Shown here: in pieces, positions 15,272 to 23,318 of the stretch | Numbering within the stretch: position 1 is the first letter of the stretch | Layout of the letters: each line of letters starts with the position of its first letter | Origin: Streptomyces sp. SID3343 | GTDB taxonomy: Bacteria > Actinomycetota > Actinomycetes > Streptomycetales > Streptomycetaceae | Length of the DNA: 33,913 nt | NCBI RefSeq assembly: GCF_009865215.1 | Contig: NZ_WWJX01000378.1 | Coordinates: 1 to 33,913, forward strand | Direction: 5' to 3' | Program-made: the position numbers and the translations under genes | The notes under the pieces: generated by a model | Databases searched by the model: none | What the model was told of the DNA's origin: nothing | The model's input: the letters and a program-made list of their open reading frames with translations, nothing else

Positions 15272-16042
15272 GTGCGTCGCGCGGTCTACGGTCTCTACGC
15301 CCGGCGCCTGCGTTCGCGCCTGACGGACGCGGAGATTCCGCGCCACGTGGCCATGGTGATGGACGGCAATCGGCGCTGGGCCCGACAGATGGGGTTCGAC
15401 AACCCCAGCGAAGGCCACCGCCACGGCGCCGAACACGTGGACGAAGTCCTCGACTGGTGCGTGGAGTTGGGTATCAACCGGGCGACGATCTTCCTCGCCT
15501 CGACGGACAACCTGCGCAAGCGGACGTCGAGCGAGGTCGAGTTCCTGATGAAGATCATCGAGGACGTCGTCGCGGAACAGATCTCCCGCCCCGCCAACCC
15601 GTGGCGCCTGCACCTGGCCGGCCGGCTGGACGGCCTGCCCGACTCGACCCGCAACGCGCTGAAGCTCGCCGCCGAGGAGACCCGGGACCGGGACGCCGGC
15701 TTCGACCTGACCGTCGCGGTCGGGTACGACGGCCGGGACGAGATCGTCGACGCCATCCGCTCGTTCCTCGACCACGAGGCGCAGGCGGGCGCGTCGCTCG
15801 ACGACGTGGCGCAGCGGCTGACCGCCGACGACATCGCGGCGCACCTGTACACCAGCGGTCAGCCCGATCCCGATCTGGTCATCCGCACGAGTGGCGAGAT
15901 GCGGATGTCGGGTTTTCTGCTGTGGCAGACGGCGTATTCGGAGCTGTACTTCTGCGACGTCTACTGGCCGGACTTCCGTCGGGTCGACTTCCTGCGCGCG
16001 CTGCGTTCGTACGCCGCCCGCAGCCGTCGGTTCGGCGCGTAG
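15272..16042 (+). CDS. Short-chain cis-prenyltransferase (Z-FPP synthase-like)
   Basis: A 256-residue cis-prenyltransferase (UPP synthase family), which condenses isopentenyl diphosphate onto an allylic diphosphate at the membrane face. Motifs are AMVMDGNRRWARQ with the Mg-binding Asp31, GHRHGAEH (49-56), FLASTDNLRKR (74-84), and the signature VIRTSGEMRMSGFLLWQ (203-219) followed by AYSELYF. The overall wording, including ISRPANPWRL and YTSGQPDPDLVIRTSGE, closely resembles the mycobacterial Rv1086 enzyme, which makes the C15 product (2Z,6E)-farnesyl diphosphate, rather than the longer-chain housekeeping UppS. GTG at 15272 is chosen because AGGAG ends 7 bases upstream; ATG at 15254 is an alternative. 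The gene is probably monocistronic and converges with the TetR gene. Confidence 0.9.
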   Translation: MRRAVYGLYARRLRSRLTDAEIPRHVAMVMDGNRRWARQMGFDNPSEGHRHGAEHVDEVLDWCVELGINRATIFLASTDNLRKRTSSEVEFLMKIIEDVVAEQISRPANPWRLHLAGRLDGLPDSTRNALKLAAEETRDRDAGFDLTVAVGYDGRDEIVDAIRSFLDHEAQAGASLDDVAQRLTADDIAAHLYTSGQPDPDLVIRTSGEMRMSGFLLWQTAYSELYFCDVYWPDFRRVDFLRALRSYAARSRRFGA

Positions 16043-16081
16043 GCAAGAAGGGCAGGCCCCCGGCTCGTCGCTCGGGCGCGC

Positions 16082-16633
16082 TCACGCCGTTCGGTGCGCC
16101 CCCAACAGCGCGGCCAGCGACTCGCGCAGCGTCGCGGTGTCGATCGGCCGGTCACAGATGAGCGCGTACACGACCGCCCCGTCGATGAAGACCACGGCCG
16201 CCCGCGCCGCGTCGGGGCTCACGTGCGCGGTCAGGATCCCGGTCAGGCCGTCGATCCACGCGCGGGCCATCGGCCGCAGCCCGGGCCGGTGTGCGGCGGC
16301 GAGGTACAACTCGGTCTCGACCAGTATCCGCGGCCGGTCCCGGAGGTAGTCCGCGGTCAGGTCGGCCAGGGTGTCCGCCAGGTCGGCGCCGGCCGCGATG
16401 ACCTCGGCCCACGCCGCCAGTCCGTCGAGGAGCACCGCGGTCGCGTGCGCCAGTCCCGCGGCGATCAGGTCGTCGAGCGTCTTGTAGTAGTACGTGGTCG
16501 CGCCGAGCGGAACCTCCGCCCGCGCCGCGACGAGGCGGTGGGTGAGGCCGCCGACGCCCACCTCGGGCAGCAACTCGTAGGCGGCCCGGGCGATTTGGCG
16601 CTTGCGCCCCTCGGGATCGCGCGGCGCGTTCAA
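16082..16633 (-). CDS. TetR-family regulator of the SMR pump
   Basis: A 183-residue TetR protein. The helix-turn-helix region reads KRQIARAAYELLPEVGVGGL then THRLVAARAEVPLGATTYYY and the KTLDDLI helix. The C-terminal part is a helical ligand domain ending ESLAALLGAHRTA. No ATG or GTG fits; the likely start is TTG at 16633, whose bases overlap the stop of the SMR gene (TTGA), giving translational coupling. It is downstream of the SMR gene in the same operon and likely represses it through the TGTAC-rich operator at 16968-17001. The start codon is inferred from the overlap. Confidence 0.82.
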   Translation of the reverse strand: MNAPRDPEGRKRQIARAAYELLPEVGVGGLTHRLVAARAEVPLGATTYYYKTLDDLIAAGLAHATAVLLDGLAAWAEVIAAGADLADTLADLTADYLRDRPRILVETELYLAAAHRPGLRPMARAWIDGLTGILTAHVSPDAARAAVVFIDGAVVYALICDRPIDTATLRESLAALLGAHRTA

Positions 16634-16953
16634 TGTGCACCACTCACGTTGAGCACGACGACCCCGCCGATGATCAGCAACACCCCGGCCGCTTTGGCGG
16701 CGGTGAGCGGCTCGCCCAGGAACAGCAGCCCGATGACCACGATGGCCGCCGTCCCGAGCCCGGACCACAACGCGTAGCCGGTACCGGTCTGCATCCCCGC
16801 CTGGAGTGCCCGCGAGAGCAGGTAGAACGCCATGCCGTAGCAGGCCAGGCACCCGACGCTCGGCCACAACCGGGTGAACCCCGACGTGTTGCCGAGCAGG
16901 CTGGTCGCCAACACCTCCAACGCGATCGCGAATCCGAGAAACACGTATGCCAT
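16630..16953 (-). CDS. SMR-family multidrug efflux protein
   Basis: A 107-residue small multidrug resistance transporter, a proton-coupled dimeric exporter in the cytoplasmic membrane. It has four hydrophobic helices at about 2-21, 31-50, 57-78 and 84-103. Essential EmrE-type residues are in place: Glu13 in IALEVLATS, Tyr60 and Trp63 in GYALWSGLG. Typical substrates are quaternary cations and cationic dyes. ATG at 16953 is preceded by AGGGAG at 7 bases. It is the first gene of an operon with a TetR gene and sits 15 bases from a long inverted repeat. Confidence 0.93.
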   Translation of the reverse strand: MAYVFLGFAIALEVLATSLLGNTSGFTRLWPSVGCLACYGMAFYLLSRALQAGMQTGTGYALWSGLGTAAIVVIGLLFLGEPLTAAKAAGVLLIIGGVVVLNVSGAH

Positions 16954-16967
16954 GGCCCGCTCCCTGA

Positions 16968-17001
16968 ACGTGTACAGATGTACTTGTACAAATGTACACG
17001 T
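16968..17001. promoter_or_regulatory. TGTAC-rich inverted-repeat operator
   Basis: A 34-bp near-palindrome has perfect 9-bp outer arms (ACGTGTACA and TGTACACGT) and an inner imperfect dyad, so TGTAC-type half-sites occur four times. The similarity continues outward (CCCTGA and CAGGG) with one extra base. It lies 15 bases before the SMR start and 163 bases before the divergent oxygenase start. It is the likely binding site for the operon-encoded TetR protein, possibly as two dimers. Confidence 0.65.
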
Positions 17002-17163
17002 CAGGGATCGGACGTATTGGCCCCGCCGGGACCGGTTTCCGGGCGTCGCGCGATCGTCTCGAGGCCGGTGCGCGAGCGCGCGCGGCGCCGGCCTCGTGGT
17101 CCGTCGCGCGTGGCTCGTACTCTCGAAGGGCCAAGCGGGATACGCGGTCGGGAGGGTACGCCG

Positions 17164-18279
17164 GTGGGTGTTTCACGGCAGGGCGACGAGGTCGGGTTGT
17201 TCGGGCCGGATTCGGTGACGTGGCAGTTGCACGCGGATCCGGTGATGTGGGTGGCCGGGGTTCGGGCGCTGTATCTCCAGGCGTTGCACCCGAGCGCGGT
17301 TCGCGGGGTCGTGCAGAACTCCGACATCCGCAAGGACTCGTGGGGGCGGCTGATCCGTACCGCCGACTTCGTCGGGACCACGACGTACGGCACGCGCGCC
17401 GAGGCGGAGCAGGCCGGCGCGCGGGTGCGACGGATCCACGCGATGCTGCGCGCGACCGACCCGGAGACGGGGGAGACGTATCGAATAGACGAACCCGAGC
17501 TGCTGTGTTGGGTGCACTGTGCCGAGGTCGGGTCGTATCTCTCGGTTGCCCGGCAGGCCGGCTTCCCGATGACGGACGACCTCGCCGACCGCTACCTCGA
17601 CGAGCAACGGCGTTCGGCCGAGATGGTCGGGCTTCCGGGCGCGTCCGTGCCCGGTTCGCTCGCCGAACTGGATCGATACTTCACGGACATACAGCCTTCG
17701 CTCGCGAACTCGGCCGAGGCCCAGGACGTGTACGAGTTCCTGCGGCGTCCGCCGGTGCCGATCCTGTTGGTGCTCGGCCGTGAGGTGTTGTGGCGTCAGG
17801 TCGCCGAACTCGCGTACGCGGCGCTGCCGCGCTGGGCCAAGGAGCTGTACGGGCACCGCGGCCTGCCGGGCTACGTCGCCGGGCCGGGGCTGAAGGCGCT
17901 GCGGGCCGCGGCGGGCGCGGCCACGCCCGTGATCCGGGCGTTGTACCCGTCGCCGCACATCAAGTCGGCGATGGACCGCCTCGGCCCGGACGTCAAGCCG
18001 TCGCCGGCGCGGCTGCCGATCGGCGCGGGAGCGCTCGGCACGGGCACTTCCGAGACGAAGCCACTCCGCACGGGCGCCGCCGAGACGAAGCCACTCGGCA
18101 CGGGCGCCGCCGAGACGAAGCCACCGGACGTGGGCACCGCCGGCGCGGGATCGCTCGGCGTGGCTGCCTTCGAGGTGAGGCCGGCCGGCGCGGCGCCCGC
18201 CGATCCGGCTGCGTCGATGGCGGGGCCGCTCGCTGCGCGGCCGCCTCGAGGGGCCGAGGTCTCGCCTCCAAATAAGTAA
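17164..18279 (+). CDS. MpaB-family oxygenase (DUF2236) with repetitive tail
   Basis: A 371-residue member of the MpaB/DUF2236 family, distant kin of latex-clearing protein and the fungal MpaB oxygenase; cytoplasmic oxidative cleavage is a family-level inference. The catalytic domain covers about 1-285, with the N-terminal DSVTWQLHADPVMWVAGVRA and ALYLQALHPSAVRGV segments, RTADFVGTTTYG and a cofactor-type His in LLCWVHCAEVGSYL. Residues about 291-350 are a tail of degenerate 10-residue repeats (LGTGAAETKP type) matching 30-bp DNA repeats. GTG at 17164 has GGAGGG 7 bases upstream. It is divergent from the SMR operon and ends 35 bases before the operator of the acyl-CoA synthetase. Confidence 0.85.
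   Translation: MGVSRQGDEVGLFGPDSVTWQLHADPVMWVAGVRALYLQALHPSAVRGVVQNSDIRKDSWGRLIRTADFVGTTTYGTRAEAEQAGARVRRIHAMLRATDPETGETYRIDEPELLCWVHCAEVGSYLSVARQAGFPMTDDLADRYLDEQRRSAEMVGLPGASVPGSLAELDRYFTDIQPSLANSAEAQDVYEFLRRPPVPILLVLGREVLWRQVAELAYAALPRWAKELYGHRGLPGYVAGPGLKALRAAAGAATPVIRALYPSPHIKSAMDRLGPDVKPSPARLPIGAGALGTGTSETKPLRTGAAETKPLGTGAAETKPPDVGTAGAGSLGVAAFEVRPAGAAPADPAASMAGPLAARPPRGAEVSPPNK
18034..18183. repeat. 30-bp tandem repeat inside the oxygenase gene
   Basis: Three good 30-bp units lie at 18034-18063, 18064-18093 and 18094-18123, each ending GAGACGAAGCCA. Two more degenerate units follow to 18183. They are in frame and encode 10-residue units ending ETKP. The repeats probably arose by local slippage. 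Confidence 0.8.
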
Positions 18280-18310
18280 GGCGCCCTTTCTTTCTCCGCC
18301 GGTTGCCGTC

Positions 18311-18327
18311 ACAATGTCAGACATTGT
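18311..18327. promoter_or_regulatory. Inverted repeat operator of the acyl-CoA synthetase
   Basis: ACAATGT and ACATTGT are perfect inverted copies with a 3-base centre, 47 bases before the preferred GTG start. The 17-bp form suits a TetR- or GntR-type fatty-acid or CoA-thioester responsive repressor, but no such regulator gene is adjacent. Confidence 0.5.
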
Positions 18328-18373
18328 CAAGCAACCGGTCGCACGAAGGACCGGCCGCACGAAGGGACATGCT

Positions 18374-19915
18374 GTGGCGAACGGCTTCTGGGCCCATGCG
18401 CAGGCCAATCCGGATCGGCTCGCGCTGGTGGACCCCGACGGCGTCGAGTGGACCGCGGGCGAGCTGTACGCCGCGTCGAACCGACTCGTCCACGGCCTGC
18501 GGGCGGCGGGGCTGGGCAGCGGCGACGTGTTCAGCGTGATCCTGCCCAACAGCGCCGAGTACATCGTGGCCTACATGGCCGCGGCGCAGGCCGGGCTGTA
18601 CATGGTCCCGGTCAACCACCACCTGGTCGCCCCCGAGATCGCCTGGATCCTCACGGACAGCGAGACCAAGGTCCTGATCGGCCACGAGAAGTTCGCCGAC
18701 CGGATCGCGGCCGCCGCCGACGCGGCCGAACTGCCCGCCGAGGCGCGGTTCGCCATCGGCGACGTACCGGGTTTCCGGCCGTTCGCCGAACTGACGGACG
18801 GTCACTCCGCGGACCTGCCGGCCGATCGCAGCGTCGGCGTGACGATGAACTACACGTCGGGCACGACCGGTCGCCCGCGCGGGGTACGCCGGCCGCTGTC
18901 GCCGGGCTCGCCCGAGGACGCGCGCTACGGCGGCACGCTGTTGATCTACGGGGTCAAGCCGCACGACGACAACGTGCACCTGGTCGGCTCGCCGCTCTAC
19001 CACACGGCCGTGCTCCAGCACGCTCAGCAGTCGCTGCACATCGGGCACGGCGTCGTCCTGATGGACAAGTGGCGGCCCGAGGACATGCTGCGGCTGATCG
19101 ACCGGTACCGGGTCACCACCACCCACATGGTGCCGACCCAGTTCCACCGCCTTCTGCAGCTTCCCGAGGACGTCAAGGCCGAGTACGACGTGTCGTCCCT
19201 GCGGCACGCCGTGCACGGCGCGGCCCCGTGCCCCGATCACGTCAAGCGGCGGATGATCGAGTGGTGGGGACTGTGCGTCGAGGAGTACTACGCCGCGAGC
19301 GAGGGCGGCGGTACGTTCTGCTCCGCGCAGGAATGGCTGGATCGCCCCGGCACGGTCGGCAAGGCGTGGCCGATCAGCGAGATCGGCATCTTCGACGACG
19401 AGCACAACCGGCTGCCCGCGGGTGAGGTGGGCACGGTGTACATGCTCATGCGCGCCGGCGCGTTCAAGTACCACAAGGACACCGAGAAGACCCGAAAGGG
19501 CCGCATCGGCGACTGGTTCACCGTCGGCGACGTCGGCATCCTCGACGAGGACGGCTACCTGTACCTGCGGGATCGCAAGATCGACATGATCATCTCGGGT
19601 GGCCAGAACATCTACCCGGCGGAGATCGAGGGCGCTTTGCTCCGGCACCCGGGCGTCGGCGACGCGGCGGTGTTCGGCATCCCGCACGAGGACTGGGGCG
19701 AGGAGGTCAAGGCCGTCATCGAGCCCAACGAATCCTTCGCGGCGGGCCCCGAGCTCGCGGACGAATTGCTCGCGTTCTGCGCCGAGCAACTCGCGACGTA
19801 CAAGCGGCCCCGCTCGATCGATTTCATCGTGGAAATGCCTCGGGACCCGAACGGGAAGCTGCAGAAGCGGCGACTGCGCGATCCCTATTGGGAGGGCCGC
19901 GAACGCGCGGTCTGA
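18374..19915 (+). CDS. Acyl-CoA synthetase (AMP-binding, FadD-like)
   Basis: A 513-residue ANL-superfamily ligase that activates a carboxylic acid as acyl-AMP and then the CoA thioester. Visible motifs are the ATP loop NYTSGTTGRPRG (about 159-170), where the usual Lys is Arg, the A5-like EEYYAASEGG, GDWFTVGDVGILDEDGYLYL and DRKIDMIISGGQNIYPAEIE (A7-A8), and the C-terminal catalytic Lys in DPNGKLQKR. Substrate class is unknown; fatty or steroid-side-chain acids are plausible. GTG at 18374 has GAAGGG at about 8 bases; ATG at 18314 would add 20 residues but begins inside the inverted repeat. It converges with a second synthetase across a strong hairpin. Confidence 0.92.
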   Translation: MANGFWAHAQANPDRLALVDPDGVEWTAGELYAASNRLVHGLRAAGLGSGDVFSVILPNSAEYIVAYMAAAQAGLYMVPVNHHLVAPEIAWILTDSETKVLIGHEKFADRIAAAADAAELPAEARFAIGDVPGFRPFAELTDGHSADLPADRSVGVTMNYTSGTTGRPRGVRRPLSPGSPEDARYGGTLLIYGVKPHDDNVHLVGSPLYHTAVLQHAQQSLHIGHGVVLMDKWRPEDMLRLIDRYRVTTTHMVPTQFHRLLQLPEDVKAEYDVSSLRHAVHGAAPCPDHVKRRMIEWWGLCVEEYYAASEGGGTFCSAQEWLDRPGTVGKAWPISEIGIFDDEHNRLPAGEVGTVYMLMRAGAFKYHKDTEKTRKGRIGDWFTVGDVGILDEDGYLYLRDRKIDMIISGGQNIYPAEIEGALLRHPGVGDAAVFGIPHEDWGEEVKAVIEPNESFAAGPELADELLAFCAEQLATYKRPRSIDFIVEMPRDPNGKLQKRRLRDPYWEGRERAV

Positions 19916-19966
19916 TTTTCGTCGCTCGCTGCGGCGGGCCGCGCGTGCGGCCTGCCGGCCGATATA

Positions 19967-20004
19967 CGAATACACCGTCCGGGGATTCCCGGACGGTGTA
20001 TTCG
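19967..20004. terminator. Bidirectional terminator hairpin
   Basis: A 17-bp perfect inverted repeat (CGAATACACCGTCCGGG and CCCGGACGGTGTATTCG) with a 4-base loop separates two convergent acyl-CoA synthetase genes. GTTGCCTTTTCC follows on the plus side. It probably ends transcription from both directions. Confidence 0.8.
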
Positions 20005-20085
20005 ACGTTGCCTTTTCCCTGCCGACCGTCTTTTCGCTCGTGCGTTTGCGGTCGGTCCTCCCGCCGTGTCGCCTTCTCGCCCCCG

Positions 20086-21711
20086 CTACTCCTCCGGCGC
20101 CGAGGCTATTGCCAGGGCCCACTGCAGATCGGGCTTTCCGGTGGGTGTGCGCTGCGTCTGTTCCACGATGCGTAGCACCCGCGGCACCTTGTATCCGGCG
20201 ATCTTCGTGCGGCAGTGCTCCTGGAGGGAATCCAGGCTCGGGGCGCAGCCCTCGCGGGGCTGGACCACGACCGCGACGGTCTGACCCCAACGGGGGTGCG
20301 GGACGCCGACCACGATCGCGTCGTACACCTCGGGGTGGGCCTTGACCGCGCCCTCGACCTCCTCGGTGAAGATCTTCTCGCCACCGGAGTTGATCGTCGC
20401 CGAGCCGCGACCGAGCAGCGTGATCCGGCCGTCGCCCTCCAGGCGGGCGTAGTCGCCGGGGACCACGTAGCGCGTGCCGTCGGGTCCGGTCCGAAAGACC
20501 TCGGCGGTCTTGACCGGGTCGCCGAGGTAGCCCAGCGGGATGTTGCCCTTGCGGCCCAAGCGCCCGATCACGCCCGCCGGCAGCGGATTGAGGTCGTCGT
20601 CGAGCACGACCGAGTCGGGCACGGCGCGCACGGTGATCCCGCTCTGCTGCTCGGTCTGACCCTTGACCGCGACGCCGATGCCGTTGGCGCCGGACTCGGA
20701 CGCGCCGATCGCGTCGCTGACGATCACGCCCAGCCGCTCCATGAACTCCTCCTTGAGCGACGGCGAGAACAGCGCCGCGCTGGAGGAGATCGCGAACATC
20801 GAGGACAGGTCGTATCGTTCGCGGCCGTCGCGGGGCTGCGCGATCGACTCCAGGAGCGGGCGGGCCATCGCGTCACCGGTGATCATGATGACGTTGACCT
20901 TCTCGGCCTCGACCGCCTCCCACACGCCGTGCGCGTCGAACTTGTCGATGAGCACGATCCGGTGGCCCTTGGCCAGGCTCTGCAGCACGCCCCACTGGGT
21001 CGCGCCGTGCATCAGCGGCGCGATCGGGAACTGCGTCATCTGGCCGTTGCGGCCCTTTTCGACCATCTCCTCGGGCCGGGTGATCCGCTCGCCGTTGGTG
21101 GGGTCGATCCCGCCGCCGAGGGCGAAGATGACGTCCTCCTGACGCCACACGACCCCCTTGGGCAGGCCCGTCGTACCGCCCGTGAACAGCAGGTACAGGT
21201 CGTCGGGGGAGCGCGGGCCGAAGTCGCGCCCGGGCGAACCCGCGGCCATCGCGTCCTCGAACCGCACCGCGCCGAGCGACTCGGCGGTCTCGGGGTAGGC
21301 GTCGGCCGCGGTCTCGTCCTCGACCACGATCAGGTGCCGCAGCGATGCCACCTTGGGCGCGACCTCGGCGACCCGGTCGGTGAACTGCCGCTGAAAGACC
21401 AACGCGACCGGCTTGGCCTGGTCGAGCAGATAGGCCAGTTCGTCCGCGACATAGCGGAAATTCACGTTGATGCAGATGGCCCGGATCTTGTAGATCGCGA
21501 GCATCGCCTCCGCCCATTCGACGATGTTGAAGGCGTAGACGGCGACATGATCGCCGGGCTGCACACCGGAGTCCTGAAGATGATGGGCGAGGCGATTCGC
21601 CCGTTCTTCCAGAAGCGCATATGTACGACGTTCACCGTTGGCGACGATCGCCTCGCGTTCGGGGTATTCCCCGGCCGCGCGCTCGAAGAGGTCGGCAAGG
21701 TTGAATTCCAT
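20086..21711 (-). CDS. Acyl-CoA synthetase (FadD17/FadD19-like)
   Basis: A 541-residue AMP-forming CoA ligase. It has the P-loop LLFTGGTTGLPKGVVWR, the block SDAIGASESGANG, the GDYARLEGDGRITLLGRGSA hinge region, INSGGEKIFTEEVE, and the terminal catalytic Lys in RTPTGKPDLQW. The GGTTG form and the VVWRQEDVIFALGG wording recall the FadD17/FadD19 group that activates steroid side-chain acids, although substrate cannot be fixed by eye. ATG at 21711 gives MEFNLADLFERAAGEYPERE, the usual family start, but has no clear ribosome site; GTG 21735 or ATG 21741 are possible. It does not share the inverted repeat of the facing synthetase. Confidence 0.92.
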   Translation of the reverse strand: MEFNLADLFERAAGEYPEREAIVANGERRTYALLEERANRLAHHLQDSGVQPGDHVAVYAFNIVEWAEAMLAIYKIRAICINVNFRYVADELAYLLDQAKPVALVFQRQFTDRVAEVAPKVASLRHLIVVEDETAADAYPETAESLGAVRFEDAMAAGSPGRDFGPRSPDDLYLLFTGGTTGLPKGVVWRQEDVIFALGGGIDPTNGERITRPEEMVEKGRNGQMTQFPIAPLMHGATQWGVLQSLAKGHRIVLIDKFDAHGVWEAVEAEKVNVIMITGDAMARPLLESIAQPRDGRERYDLSSMFAISSSAALFSPSLKEEFMERLGVIVSDAIGASESGANGIGVAVKGQTEQQSGITVRAVPDSVVLDDDLNPLPAGVIGRLGRKGNIPLGYLGDPVKTAEVFRTGPDGTRYVVPGDYARLEGDGRITLLGRGSATINSGGEKIFTEEVEGAVKAHPEVYDAIVVGVPHPRWGQTVAVVVQPREGCAPSLDSLQEHCRTKIAGYKVPRVLRIVEQTQRTPTGKPDLQWALAIASAPEE

Positions 21712-21944
21712 GAACGGAGAGTAAGGCGTGACCACCGCCATATTCCAGAGGCAATATCGGTTGGCGGGCCCGTGGAAACTGTGACGCTGTCGACCGCCGC
21801 AAACACTTGACTGTGGCAAAGGGTTGGGGGTGGGGGCGTCGGGGCGGTTGCGTGGAGGTGGTCGGGGGCCCGTGAGTGGCCGGTGGGGACGCTTCGAGGT
21901 GTGGTGCTCGCGCGTGGCGGTGAAGCGCCCATCGGCAGGCGGCC

Positions 21945-23318
21945 TTACGCGTACTCGCGCAGCCGGGGCCGTACCGATGCCGCGACCAGAAGGCCGCACA
22001 CCCCGAGGATGCCTGCCGGTATCCACGGCCAACCGTCGAGTGCGTCGTCGGCCGAGCGCACGCGTGCCTTGAAATCGGCCGACTCGGCGTCCGCGACCTG
22101 AGCCAACGCCGTCTGGTAGTCGTAGAAGTCGAACGCCAGGTTGCCTCGCTCGACCTTGGTGGCGATGCCGACGGCGACATCCAGCCGGCCCGCCGCGACC
22201 GCCGCGCGCAGCGCCTCGTCGTCGCGCCGGAAGGCCGCGAGGCGGTGCGCGACCCGCTCGTTCGGGACGGCCTGCGCGAGGAGCGCCGACTTGGCCGCGT
22301 AGCCGTCGCTGTACAGCTTGGCCCGGTCGGGCAGGATCACGAATCGGCTCTCGTCGGCGTTCGCGTCCGACGCGGTCGCGCGGGTCCTGGCCAGTTCGAG
22401 GTACGGGTCGAACGCCTGTGTCTGGGCCGAGCGCAGCCGTGCCGCGTGATCGGTCAACAGTGCGACGGCCGTGCCGGTGAGCGCGGCCACGGCGATCGTC
22501 ACGGCGGCCAGGCCGGGCACGAGGATGCGGCGGAACCGGCGGGCCCACCACACCTGACCGACGACCAGGACCGCGACGAGGAGCAGGCCGACGACCCCGA
22601 CGACCAACGCGGCCCAGCGCGCGTCGACCCGGTCGGAGTCGGCGTTGGCGGCGAGTTCCTCGGACGCGCTGCGGCCGAGTCGGTCGGAGGCCGGCAGCAG
22701 GTCGTCGTGCAGGATGCTGGTCGCGCTCGCGAAGTAGTTGAGCGCGAGTACCGGCGGGCGACCCGGGAGGCGGTCCTGGACCTGTTCGTCGGCCAGGCGG
22801 GCCTGGGCGACGTAGGAGTCGTAGCGGCCGAGGCCGTCGATCAGGGCCTCGACGGTTGCGGTGGAGGCGCCGGCGGCGGACAGCTTCTGGATGTCGGTGG
22901 TGATCTCGGCGCGCCGCACCCGCATCTGACGCAGCGCCAGTTGCCGGTTGCCGATCTGCTCGTCCGAGCCGACGAGCAGGACGTTGGCGACCTGGGCGTC
23001 CAGATCCGCGAGCGCGAAGTACAGGTGCGCCGCGCTCTCCGCACGTGGGGCGGACCGGTCCGCGACCTCGCCGAGGCCCGAGCGTGCGTTGCCGACGCCC
23101 ACCGTGATCGCGGCGCCGAGCGCGAGGATGCCGGCGAGCGCGAGTACGACGAGCGTGTACAGGCGCGCGGTCGGGCCGGCTGGGCGCCGCGGCAACTTCA
23201 ACCGCCCCGGCCCGAGTCGCCTCGCGCGCTCCTCGGGCGACGGAGGAGGGCTCTGCGGCGAGGGAAGTCGCGGCGGCGTGGGCGGCTGACTCGGTCGTAG
23301 GGCGGTCGGGGCTGCCAT
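21945..23318 (-). CDS. Sensor-like membrane protein without output domain
   Basis: A 457-residue integral membrane protein. A proline-rich cytoplasmic N-terminus (1-50) leads to TM1 (about 52-75), a helical extracytoplasmic region (76-233), TM2 (235-255), TM3 (266-288), a second helical extracytoplasmic region (289-429) and TM4 (431-449) with a short Arg-rich end. The ecto regions look like four-helix-bundle sensor domains of the kind found in receptor kinases, but no HAMP, kinase or methyl-accepting domain follows. Similar proteins occur in Streptomyces without known function. ATG at 23318 lacks a clear ribosome site. It may sense and pass signals to a separate protein; that is inference. 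Confidence 0.8.
   Translation of the reverse strand: MAAPTALRPSQPPTPPRLPSPQSPPPSPEERARRLGPGRLKLPRRPAGPTARLYTLVVLALAGILALGAAITVGVGNARSGLGEVADRSAPRAESAAHLYFALADLDAQVANVLLVGSDEQIGNRQLALRQMRVRRAEITTDIQKLSAAGASTATVEALIDGLGRYDSYVAQARLADEQVQDRLPGRPPVLALNYFASATSILHDDLLPASDRLGRSASEELAANADSDRVDARWAALVVGVVGLLLVAVLVVGQVWWARRFRRILVPGLAAVTIAVAALTGTAVALLTDHAARLRSAQTQAFDPYLELARTRATASDANADESRFVILPDRAKLYSDGYAAKSALLAQAVPNERVAHRLAAFRRDDEALRAAVAAGRLDVAVGIATKVERGNLAFDFYDYQTALAQVADAESADFKARVRSADDALDGWPWIPAGILGVCGLLVAASVRPRLREYA

Noticed and set aside
17173..18564. 463-residue minus-strand frame opposite the oxygenase and synthetase start
   Set aside because: Charged shadow frame, no start signal; the plus strand has recognised families.
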